A stretch of 8,655 nucleotides of DNA from CAYFLR01 sp964343805 (GCA_964343805.1 CAYFLR010000113.1:1-8655); one strand, 5' to 3'. Shown: positions 1 to 6,445, numbered from the stretch's first letter. A program made the numbers and translations. The notes: generated by a model not told the origin, from the sequence alone.

Positions 1-84
1 AATGGGGACCTCTCCAATTTTTTCTGCTGCCTTCGCTTGTTCTATCGCGAGATTCATATAGTGTTCTGGAGGCTGTATGGACAT
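1..84 (-). CDS. tadA: tRNA-specific adenosine deaminase TadA, N-terminal fragment
   Basis: Only the first 28 codons are in the window; the gene runs off the left edge. TadA deaminates adenosine 34 to inosine in tRNA-Arg(ACG), an essential cytoplasmic wobble modification. The visible peptide has the family N-terminal pattern: an amphipathic helix (HYMNLAIEQAKAAEKIGEVP, residues 8-27) ending in G-E-V-P-I, which in the family leads into the GAV strand of the deaminase fold. The catalytic H-A-E and P-C-x-x-C motifs would lie off-window. The ATG overlaps the TAA of the upstream glycosyltransferase gene by one base (TAATG), and an AAAGGAAAG Shine-Dalgarno lies about 6-8 bases upstream, so translation is probably coupled. 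A short fragment, but the match to the family start is specific. Confidence 0.8.
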   Translation of the reverse strand, partial: MSIQPPEHYMNLAIEQAKAAEKIGEVPI

Positions 85-1091
85 TAAAGCTTTCCTTTAA
101 GATATTTTGCTATTTCCAAAGCGCGCTTTTTTAGCTTACCCCAAGGAGATTGAAGCTTATCTATTACTAAAAAGACTACTGCAATTCCCATGATCAAAAT
201 GGGTTTGATACGAAATCGAAGCATTAAACTGAGGTAAAGTTTATAGATGGCGGCATCAGGCTTTTGCTTTAAAATGCTCACAGCATCTGATTTTAGGGCT
301 TGAGATCTTATATGATTGACGATAAAAGTGGGGCCGTTTTCTTGCTCTATGTCATTGGCTATGGCATACAGCCCTTTAACCATTAGAGAGCGATCTTTTG
401 TGATGTTGTTTGCATGTTGCCTGCAGTGGGTGAGGGGGCTTTTTATCCAACCAATCTGTTCATCAGCTGCTATCTTCAGCCAAAGTTGATAATCTTCCCC
501 GACTCTGAATGAGGTTTGTTCTTTGAAATATCCATACTTTTCTAAGTGCTTCTTTTTGATCATGACGCTGGGTAAAGCAATAAAATTCTGTTTAAGTAGC
601 TTTCGCAGCAATGATTTTCTGGTTTTGTGAGACGGTGATAGATTGATCCGAAATTCTCGGAGTTTAGCAAAACTGTATTGGTTATGAAACACATCGTGAT
701 CGGTAATAATCATATTGAGAGCTGGATCATTTTCAAAAAAGGCTATTTGTTTTTCATTCTTAGTGGGTGACCAAAGATCATCATGGTCTAAGAACGCAAT
801 GAATTCGCCCCGAGCTAGTTTAATTCCTAAGTTACGAGATTTTGCTGGAAGTCCTTCGTGTTTCTTTTCAATAAGCTGAAAACGCTGGTGCTTTTCACAA
901 AGTAATTTTAACAATTGAGGCGTTTGGTCGGTAGAACCATCATCCACAAAGAGGCATTCCCAGTGAAGATAAGTTTGGTCATGGATGGTTTGTAAAATTT
1001 GGGGAATAAATTCCTGACAATTATAAGTTGGAACCACGATAGATAGTAAAGGTGGAGTGGATATCGTTGGAGTGGATTTTGGTTCAGCCAT
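84..1091 (-). CDS. Family 2 glycosyltransferase (GT-A fold)
   Basis: A 335-residue protein that transfers a sugar from a nucleotide-sugar donor, probably at the cytoplasmic face of the membrane during surface polysaccharide or glycolipid synthesis. Visible GT2 motifs are the first strand IVVPTYN (18-24), the nucleotide-binding VDDGSTD (49-55), GLPAKSRNLGI (80-90) and the metal-binding D-x-D in LDHDDLW (101-107). The first ~220 residues form the catalytic domain. A single hydrophobic stretch near 297-311 followed by a lysine-rich tail suggests C-terminal membrane anchoring. The ATG is 14 bp after the stop of the sensor-like gene and has only a weak AGG upstream, so it may rely on coupling. The stop overlaps tadA by one base. 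Donor and acceptor cannot be read from the sequence; the family is certain, the pathway is not. Confidence 0.9.
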   Translation of the reverse strand: MAEPKSTPTISTPPLLSIVVPTYNCQEFIPQILQTIHDQTYLHWECLFVDDGSTDQTPQLLKLLCEKHQRFQLIEKKHEGLPAKSRNLGIKLARGEFIAFLDHDDLWSPTKNEKQIAFFENDPALNMIITDHDVFHNQYSFAKLREFRINLSPSHKTRKSLLRKLLKQNFIALPSVMIKKKHLEKYGYFKEQTSFRVGEDYQLWLKIAADEQIGWIKSPLTHCRQHANNITKDRSLMVKGLYAIANDIEQENGPTFIVNHIRSQALKSDAVSILKQKPDAAIYKLYLSLMLRFRIKPILIMGIAVVFLVIDKLQSPWGKLKKRALEIAKYLKGKL

Positions 1092-1105
1092 GCGATCAAC
1101 AAAGC

Positions 1106-2422
1106 CTATATAAAGTTAGGAGATGTTTTCCAAATGCCGTTCTCTGGGAGGGCTGTGGTATCTTCCGTTTTACTTGCTAAAAAGCGAAAACTGAGTGTGA
1201 GAGTCTTCTCCTTAAATTCTTTTGTCATTTTTATTTGCAATAATTCGCAAATATTCTCAGCAATAAAGAGTTTGAGTAAAAAACTGCTGTCCATTTCTTC
1301 TAGTGTCTGAACTTGCATTTTTCCTGTGATAGTGGCATTGACCCAAGAGTTTTTTACTTGGCGGTGAGGTTCCACCAGAACTTGGAAAGCTTCATCAAAG
1401 TCATGATATCGACCAAAGATTTGGAAAACAATATCCATTACTTTTTTGACTTCCGAAGAATTGCTCAAAATCATAGGATGATCTAAGGCTGTAAAAGAAG
1501 TTTTCCATGCCCTTTTCTGACTGGTGGTAAGATTGCTCTCTTTAACCATTAGATTTAGACCGTTGAACAACAAAGTTCGCAGACTGATATTTCCGATGGT
1601 AAGGGAGGTGGTGATGGAGGTGAGCTCAGCGTTTTTTGCAATAGATAAGAAATGTTTGTTCTTTAGCAAGAGATCTTGATAGTGGAGGTCCAGCTTCTCT
1701 TTTGAAAAGGGCGCATCCTCATCTGTCAGTTGCAGAGATTGGATCTTTTCAACCGCTCCTCCTAAATCTCGGGTAAGATATTTGATTACCTGCCTGATGA
1801 TTCCAAGGCTGTTGGCGTTTTTAATGGGGCGATTTAATTCAGCCATAATAGTAGAACGCCAAGAATGATAGAGGATAATGAGGGCAATAAATGAGATCCA
1901 GAGCAGGAGCCCAATAATCCCAATAATGACCATTTTAGAGTGTTTAAACTCTTGAATTCGACTGGCTAAGTTATAAGCATAAATATAATATTTTAAATTA
2001 GTGTAATCCGAGTTGGGTAAGATTTTCTTTCCAATATGATAGGTCTCATCCAAGTGACTGATGCGGAATTGGGTTTTATCTTTTAATAGCAAAGTTTGAA
2101 TTTTGGATGAGAGACCGCCATCACCCACTTTGATTATTTCATGTAAATTATTGTCCCAAATACCAATGTAATCGAGGCTTGAGTATCGGAGTTGTTGATT
2201 CAAATTTAGTTTAAGAAAATTTAAATGATCCTTACTGAGGTAGTGACCATTTTGTTGCATAAAGGTGGTTTCGATATTTTTAGATCGAAAGTCAGTAGTT
2301 TGGTCTATAAGGCCGTTGAAGTGTTGGTGAATGAACCAAATGGCACTGCATGAGGCAATAATTAAAATGAGACAGATGGCAATTACATTGTATTTTTTTA
2401 AAGAGAGACTTTTGGGTTTCAT
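1106..2422 (-). CDS. Two-TM sensor-like membrane protein with a degenerate kinase-like C-terminus
   Basis: A 438-residue protein of no family I can name with certainty. It has two membrane segments (about 11-33 and 163-185) enclosing a ~130-residue periplasmic domain with PAS/Cache-like features (a strand-turn-strand near YIGIWDNNLHEIIKVGDGG, 85-103), then a ~250-residue cytoplasmic part. That layout is typical of sensor histidine kinases. Residues ~278-415 follow the order of a HATPase domain: a helix pair (ISLRTLLFNGLNLMVKE), a segment like the helix before the N box (SSEVKKVMDIVFQIFGRY, 322-339), and a final helix-strand block (LFIAENICELLQIKMTKE) like the usual G2-box helix. The N-box asparagine, D-x-G-x-G, G-x-G and a clear H box are all missing, so kinase activity is doubtful. 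It lies 12 bp after the LiaF-like gene. The kinase relationship is inferred from pattern only. Confidence 0.75.
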   Translation of the reverse strand: MKPKSLSLKKYNVIAICLILIIASCSAIWFIHQHFNGLIDQTTDFRSKNIETTFMQQNGHYLSKDHLNFLKLNLNQQLRYSSLDYIGIWDNNLHEIIKVGDGGLSSKIQTLLLKDKTQFRISHLDETYHIGKKILPNSDYTNLKYYIYAYNLASRIQEFKHSKMVIIGIIGLLLWISFIALIILYHSWRSTIMAELNRPIKNANSLGIIRQVIKYLTRDLGGAVEKIQSLQLTDEDAPFSKEKLDLHYQDLLLKNKHFLSIAKNAELTSITTSLTIGNISLRTLLFNGLNLMVKESNLTTSQKRAWKTSFTALDHPMILSNSSEVKKVMDIVFQIFGRYHDFDEAFQVLVEPHRQVKNSWVNATITGKMQVQTLEEMDSSFLLKLFIAENICELLQIKMTKEFKEKTLTLSFRFLASKTEDTTALPENGIWKTSPNFI

Positions 2423-2434
2423 ATAGATCAGCTA

Positions 2435-3425
2435 TTAGTTAAGGGCTAAGCTGCTAAGGCCAGCTTCAATAAAGATTTCCAGTTTAGGATCATTTTTATT
2501 AGTGCCATAGGCACTATTTTGATAGCAACTTTCAGATATCCGTTCAAAATTATTTATTCTTCGCATATTTGTCATGGTTGAGCTTAAGTTTATTTGCGCT
2601 GGAATATTATCAGGGATAATTAAATCCATCAAACTTGCACCACACTTGAGCCTTACTTCACCACTTCTTTTAAGCGTTCCTGAGAAATCAAAGAGATATT
2701 TTCCAGCTCCTCCATCAAAATTGAGCAATTCGAAATTACCGTTGGAAAGGCCTCTTGCCTTTACTGTATTGGCTCCACCAAGCAGTTCAAAGAGCTCTAG
2801 TTTCTCTTGGTTGATCTCTGAAAAGTTGAGATTCAAAGAGGAGGCTCCTGTAGCTACTCGTAGTTTCTTTAGGAGTAGCTTGGATAATTCTAAGTTGGTG
2901 AGACCTACTCCAGTTTTAACAAAGAGTTCTAGGGGGATTTTTGAAGCAAGGGAAAGATCTAGTTGTCCACGATCCTTCAGCTGCTTGAAGAGGCGGTCTG
3001 ATGAAAATGAATTGGTTACGTTAAGATCCCCTTTATCTCCAGGCAGATAGGTGATGTTGTATATTTTCTCGTTGGGATAAGCAGCTTGGTAGTTAAATAG
3101 ATGATTTTCACTGGAGTTAATATTAATTTCGCCAATGGTGTCGGTAATATTTACAGATAAACTTTTCTCTTGATTAATGTCTTCTGTTCGCTCATCTAAT
3201 ACTAGATGGTTGGCGGTTTTAGATGAAGCTTCTTCAGCAGTTGATTCATCTATGGGCCTTTGGTGGGGTTTAGACTTTTGCAGCATTCGATAACCAAAAT
3301 AAATAAGCAGGCCAGAACTTAAAGATGAAATTAACCAGACCTGCCAATCCGAGGAAATTAAAACCAAAATTGCCCAGTAAACATATGACTCCTACCCCAA
3401 TTAGAATCATTGCCACAAGCCGCAT
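2435..3425 (-). CDS. LiaF-like membrane protein with toast-rack domain (apparent frameshift)
   Basis: Two overlapping frames together resemble the LiaF family of membrane regulators of envelope-stress sensor kinases. Frame A starts at ATG 3425, 4 bases after a strong GGGGAGG, and encodes a hydrophobic LIGVGVICLLGNFGF segment and FKFWP (W38, P39), the usual LiaF_TM pattern, but stops at 3270. Frame B, open from 3391 to 2435, supplies LLIYFGYRMLQK, the expected continuation of that second membrane helix, then an acidic linker and a beta-rich toast-rack-like domain (about residues 105-300 of frame B) with repeated short strands around KTGVGLTNLEL and FDGGAGKYLFDF. Joining A to B by skipping one base near G3308, or restoring two missing bases, gives about 330 residues. 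Frame B alone has only a TTG at 3367 without a ribosome site. It ends in tandem stops (TAA TAG), 12 bp before the sensor-like gene. Sequencing error, mutation or recoding cannot be separated here. Confidence 0.7.
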
Positions 3426-3434
3426 ATGTCCTCC
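3412..3434 (-). promoter_or_regulatory. Strong ribosome-binding site fixing the LiaF-like start
   Basis: On the minus strand GGGGAGG is followed after ACAT by ATG at 3425. It is by far the best Shine-Dalgarno of the left operon and points to a start in a frame that is short unless joined to the downstream frame. It is therefore the main evidence against initiation at the TTG at 3367. Confidence 0.7.
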
Positions 3435-3471
3435 CCAATAACCGCACTGTAAATAAACATAAATTGCCCAA

Positions 3472-3500
3472 TTTATAATTGAAATACCTTATTGTTACAA
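3472..3500 (-). promoter_or_regulatory. Sigma70-like promoter of the leftward operon
   Basis: On the minus strand TTGTAA (3500-3495) is separated by 17 bp from TATAAA (3477-3472), matching the sigma70 consensus at 4/6 and 5/6 positions. Transcription would begin near 3465, giving a leader of about 40 bases before the GGGGAGG site and the ATG at 3425. It would serve the LiaF-like, sensor-like, glycosyltransferase and tadA genes. Prediction by eye only. Confidence 0.5.
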
Positions 3501-3509
3501 GCTTAAAAT
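3474..3509 (+). promoter_or_regulatory. Possible promoter(s) of the rightward RDD/GT51 genes
   Basis: Two weak options are visible. A perfect TATAAT lies at 3474-3479 on the plus strand but has no good -35 element; it overlaps the -10 of the leftward promoter. Alternatively TTGAAA (3479-3484) and TAAAAT (3504-3509) are each 5/6 matches but are spaced 19 bp. Either would place divergent transcription starts close together. Confidence 0.3.
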
Positions 3510-3521
3510 CTGACATGGTAA

Positions 3522-4112
3522 ATGGTTTCTAGCTGTGATACTCTAAATATCGCTAAGGTAATGTTTTTACAGAAGATGATAGGCTGTATTTTGTTATGGA
3601 ACGAAACAAGGATAATATCGGTTAGTTCTCGCTATTCGGTGCGTATAATTCGTGAGTTTTTTAGCCGACCCAGCGTAGATATTGCTTTAGCCAGAATGGT
3701 AGCCAAGCTAGTTGATTTAGGATTGCTTCTTATTCTATTTCCCTTCTTAAACATGCTTTCCATATGGGCTTCTACTTTATTAGCTGTTGTTTATTGGATC
3801 GTTATTGATTTTTGCTTTAAAAAAAGGTCTCCTGGTAAATGGATTTTGGGACTAAAAGTGGTTGGCACAGTGTCTGGAAAAGAGCCGGGTTGGAAGTCCT
3901 TTTTCGTAAGAAACTTCCTACTCACTTTAGCCACTGTACTCTATTGCTTCCCTTTTTGGGGCTGGTATGTGAACTTAGTGATTATCTTTCCTGCTATCCT
4001 TGTTGAGATGGTTTTAATGTATGTTATGAGCTCCAAGACTCGTTTAATGGACATATTAACCGACACTCGTGTTACTTATGAGAATGACGATTCCCAGCCT
4101 GCACAAAATTGA
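3522..4112 (+). CDS. RDD family integral membrane protein
   Basis: Up to 196 residues, of which about 51-190 form an RDD domain, a small multi-pass inner-membrane module of poorly defined role (some members are linked to transport or ion exchange). The named residues are visible: arginine and aspartate in the first helix (LARMVAKLVDLG, R58 and D65), the loop RSPGKWILGLKVV (102-114) equal to the usual TxGKxxxGLxVV, the conserved arginine before the next helix (FFVRNFLL, R130), and a final aspartate in TRLMDILTDTRV (D177). Hydrophobic segments cover about 64-98 and 131-169. The start is uncertain: ATG 3522 has no Shine-Dalgarno, and TTG 3591 (after ATAGG), ATG 3561, ATG 3576 or GTG 3639 would still leave the domain intact. 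Its 3' end overlaps the GT51 gene by about 30 bases, suggesting coupled translation. Confidence 0.8.
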   Translation: MVSSCDTLNIAKVMFLQKMIGCILLWNETRIISVSSRYSVRIIREFFSRPSVDIALARMVAKLVDLGLLLILFPFLNMLSIWASTLLAVVYWIVIDFCFKKRSPGKWILGLKVVGTVSGKEPGWKSFFVRNFLLTLATVLYCFPFWGWYVNLVIIFPAILVEMVLMYVMSSKTRLMDILTDTRVTYENDDSQPAQN

Positions 4113-5888
4113 TAGACATTTTGTAGTTAAAGGACTCATTGGTTTTTGTCTTTTAATTGCATTATTTGCTTTGTCTTTCTATATTTACTTATCATTTTCA
4201 ATTCCCGATACGAACGAATTAGAGAAGATGAGAATCCCTCGGTCGGTTAAGATCATAGGAGCTGATCAAAAATACCAAGGGAATTTTATAAGGGAAAACG
4301 TCATTGGATCTCATACGATAAGATACCCAAGTCCATAATAAATGCCTTTGTAGCTGCCGAAGACGCAAAGTTTTTTCGTCATCAAGGCTTTGACTTCACC
4401 GCCATTAAACGTGCTTTGATCGTTAACTTTCGTCACGGAAGATATGTTCAAGGTGGTAGCACTATTACTCAACAGATGGCTAAGAATTTGCTCTATAGCG
4501 ATAAAACTATATTTCGTAAGTTAAAAGAGGCTTTGCTTTCCTATAGGCTAGAGCACACCTTCCCCAAAGAAAAAATAATGGAGCTTTATCTTAATACTAT
4601 TTACCTTGGTCGCGGGCTTTATGGTGTTAATACTGCTGCAAGAGGATACTTTGGCAAGACTCTATCTGATTTAACATGGGGTGAAATTGCATTTATTACA
4701 GCTTTGGCGAAAGCCCCTAGCTTTTATGCGGCTAACTTAGATCATGATTCTTTTTTAGATCGACGTAAATATGTAATATCAAGACTATTGGGAGAGCACT
4801 TCTTATCGGAAGAGGAGTTGTCTGATCCAGATATGCATAACGTCAAAGTATTAAAACAGGAAAAAGGGCACTTTCTACCCATTCTGGCTCATGACCTGGT
4901 AAAGATGATTAAACATGAATATGGTGTGATCAAAGAATTTGCCCTTCATCAGCCTTTGGACATGTCTTTGCAATCCACTCTAAAATTAGAAGCCTTGCAG
5001 AAAGTTCAAAAACTCGTTGATAACAAAAAGTGGAAGAGCATTATGGGTGAGGAATACACTCATAATGTGATGGTGATCGATCAATCTACTAGCGGCGTGA
5101 TTGCTTTTAATACCAACCATAAACCTGCAAGTCATAGCAGTTCTCTGCATCATTCCTTTCGTGCTCTTCTCTTGCAGGAGTATTTAAAGTTGGTCTATCT
5201 TATCCAGAACCAGAAGCATGTATCTGAAGAGATCTTACAAAGTTCTGTGAATCCATCTTATGAATTTGTCACTAAAGTTTTAGCTTTCGAGCGCTTTAAA
5301 CAGCTTTTAGATGAGGTAATGGAGCGTTATCTTAAGAACTTTACTCTATTTCAAAACGAATCCTATTTAAAAGCCTATCTCAAAAATCAACTTCTCTGGA
5401 ATTATGGCAATCTGACTCACTTTTCTTTTTATGAACTCCAAGTCAAGTTTGCAGAGATTTTTCTCTCTTTTCGAGACAAGCGATCTTTTGCCCCTCATAC
5501 TATTCATGAAGTAGTGACATCGGATAAAAAAAGCGATGAGATTCATTTTGAAAATAAAATCCCTTTAAATAACCAGATCAACTGTGATGTGAGTTATGTG
5601 GAGCGCCTGCAAGAGTTCTTTGATTTTCTTTCTATACAGGTTTTTAGCTCCGTCAAGGGGGTTTCTCCTAAGGATTTGAAAGGTCTATACCTTATCCCTA
5701 GTCTTACTGAAATTGGAGCCAGCGTTCTCATCTTTAGCGCTAGAAATCACCTGCTACTCATTTTCAGTTTTCCCAAGGATTCCATTCCTCCCTCCCAAGA
5801 GATTAAAAAACTTCAACAAAACCTGGTTCGTAACCAAATCAGCCTGTTAAAACAGGTGCATTCAGCCCTCACCACTCTCACAAAATAA
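4078..5888 (+). CDS. GT51 peptidoglycan glycosyltransferase, PBP1-like, with decayed transpeptidase half (apparent frameshift)
   Basis: Polymerises lipid II into glycan strands at the outer face of the inner membrane. After an N-terminal membrane anchor (VVKGLIGFCLLIALFALSFY), the frame beginning at ATG 4078 (or 4084) reads to NFIREN at 4299 and then goes off frame, ending at 4338. The -1 frame resumes as RHWISYDKIPKSIINAFVAA (from 4299) with the catalytic glutamate in AAEDAKFF (codon 4359-4361), then GGSTITQQMAKNLL, RKLKEALLSYRLE, KEKIMELYLNTIYLGRGLYG and the closing helices to KAPSFYA. All GT51 motifs are thus present across the join. One missing C (AAC[C]GT) restores a protein of about 603 residues. 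Downstream, MSLQSTLKLEALQKVQ and HNVMVIDQSTSGVIAFN resemble the linker and first strands of a class A transpeptidase domain, but S-x-x-K, S-x-N and K-T-G are not found. Overlaps the RDD gene. Confidence 0.8.
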
Positions 5889-5908
5889 CCCCTTTCCTCA
5901 ATTATAGG

Positions 5909-5937
5909 TTGATTTTTCCTTATTATTCCATTAATAA
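5909..5937 (+). promoter_or_regulatory. Weak candidate promoter for tRNA-Leu
   Basis: TTGATT (5909-5914) and TAATAA (5932-5937) are 17 bp apart, giving a start about 14 bases before the tRNA. The match to consensus is modest (4/6 and 3/6). An alternative -10, TACATT at 5944-5949, has no -35 partner. The tRNA could instead be co-transcribed with the GT51 gene, as no terminator is visible between them. Confidence 0.25.
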
Positions 5938-5957
5938 GTAGTTTACATTTTAGCATC

Positions 5958-6039
5958 GCCCAGATGGTGAAATTGGTAGACACGCACGCTTGAGGGGCGT
6001 GTGGCGAGAGCCGTGCTGGTTCAAGTCCAGTTCTGGGCA
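5958..6039 (+). tRNA. tRNA-Leu (anticodon GAG)
   Basis: A complete 82-nt class II tRNA. The acceptor stem GCCCAGA (5958-5964) pairs perfectly with TCTGGGC (6032-6038), with discriminator A6039. The anticodon stem CACGC/GCGTG encloses the loop TTGAGGG with anticodon GAG, decoding CUC and CUU. The long variable arm GGC-GAGA-GCC is typical of Leu/Ser/Tyr tRNAs, and the T arm contains GGTTCAAGTCC. The D loop has the usual GGTAGAC. CCA is not encoded (followed by TTA), so it must be added enzymatically. An intrinsic terminator follows within 10 bases. Confidence 0.96.
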
Positions 6040-6044
6040 TTAAG

Positions 6045-6078
6045 AAAACCCAGCCAACTTTGTTGGCTGGGTTTTTTT
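6045..6078 (+). terminator. Intrinsic terminator after tRNA-Leu
   Basis: An 11-bp perfect stem, ACCCAGCCAAC (6048-6058) with GTTGGCTGGGT (6062-6072), closes a TTT loop and is followed by a run of T to 6078. The A-run before the stem would also let it terminate leftward transcription. It ends the tRNA transcript and any read-through from the GT51 gene. Confidence 0.93.
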
Positions 6079-6134
6079 AATGCAATAAACTAAAGTTAAT
6101 TCCTGCGCTGGTTGATCGACAGGATGTCGTGAAT

Positions 6135-6165
6135 GCCGACGGAGACATGGATGTCGGGAGTCGGC
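6135..6165. repeat. Nested inverted repeat / hairpin
   Basis: GCCGAC (6135-6140) is the exact reverse complement of GTCGGC (6160-6165). Inside it, GACAT (6144-6148) is the reverse complement of ATGTC (6151-6155). The transcript could fold into a two-stage hairpin with a small internal bulge. It has no T-run, so it is not an intrinsic terminator. It directly abuts the copy of the tRNA 3' end. GGATGTCG also occurs twice nearby (6122-6129 and 6149-6156). Confidence 0.55.
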
Positions 6166-6183
6166 CAAGTCCAGTTCCGGGCA
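6166..6183 (+). repeat. Copy of the tRNA-Leu 3' end (possible attachment-site remnant)
   Basis: CAAGTCCAGTTCCGGGCA matches the last 18 bases of tRNA-Leu (6022-6039) at 17 positions, differing only at C6178 versus T6034. Duplicated tRNA 3' ends are the usual footprint of tyrosine-recombinase integration, where the element carries the tRNA end. No integrase is visible between the copies, which lie only 144 bp apart. It could equally be a local duplication or part of a dispersed repeat. Confidence 0.5.
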
Positions 6184-6190
6184 GGATTTC

Positions 6191-6445
6191 TTAAAGAGTT
6201 TACAGGCCGGTTTCGGGGGAAAAAGTGGCCCCAGAGTGATTTGATAAATCATTAAAGAGTTTACAGGCCGGTTTCGGGGGAAAAAGTGGCCCCAGAGTGA
6301 TTTGATNNNNNNNNNNNNNNNNNNNNNNNNNNNNNNNNNNNNNNNNNNNNNNNNNNNNNNNNNNNNNNNNNNNNNNNNNNNNNNNNNNNNNNNNNNNNNN
6401 NNNNNNAAATCATTAAAGAGTTTACAGGCCGGTTTCCGGGGAAAA
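6191..6445. repeat. 61-bp tandem repeat array interrupted by the assembly gap
   Basis: Copy 1 covers 6191-6251. Copy 2 starts at 6252, is identical to 6306 and reaches the N run. After the gap the unit resumes exactly in phase (AAATCA, 6407-6412), and a partial third copy runs 6413-6445 with a G-to-C change before it diverges. Each unit begins TTAAAGAGTTTACAGGCC, contains TTTCGGGGGAAAAAGTGGCC with GGCC at each side, and ends in an inverted repeat TGATTT-GAT-AAATCA. Because the flanks join perfectly when the N are removed, the missing DNA is probably zero or a whole number of units, unless a larger element sits there. Confidence 0.85.
6307..6406. other. Assembly gap (100 N)
   Basis: Exactly 100 consecutive N, the conventional placeholder for a scaffold gap of unknown length. 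It falls inside the 61-bp tandem array, the likely cause of the assembly break. True length and content cannot be known from this sequence. Confidence 0.97.

Noticed and set aside
2574..3050. A 158-codon open frame on the plus strand inside the LiaF-like gene
   Set aside because: It is antisense to a frame with clear toast-rack-like protein features, has serine/proline-rich low-information sequence, and has no ribosome site.
3365..3367. TTG as the start of the LiaF-like gene
   Set aside because: It has no Shine-Dalgarno, and the peptide from it before LLIYFGYRM is not membrane-like, whereas the ATG at 3425 has a strong site and encodes the expected family N-terminus in the other frame.
4291..4301. 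Programmed -1 ribosomal frameshift site at GGGAAAAC
   Set aside because: In the upstream reading frame the codons are AGG GAA AAC, so the X-XXY-YYZ heptamer is not in register, and no strong hairpin is obvious just downstream; a missing base explains it more simply.
4416..4418. TTG as the start of the GT51 protein
   Set aside because: It would remove the membrane anchor and the catalytic glutamate, and in-frame family sequence continues upstream to 4299.
5813..6252. Minus-strand open frames across the end of the GT51 gene, the tRNA and the terminator
   Set aside because: They read through a tRNA and an intrinsic terminator in antisense and show no protein family features; the peptide is the familiar artefact of translating a tRNA locus.
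6191..6445. CRISPR array
   Set aside because: The whole 61-bp unit is repeated without variable spacers, and no cas gene is in the window; it is a plain tandem repeat.
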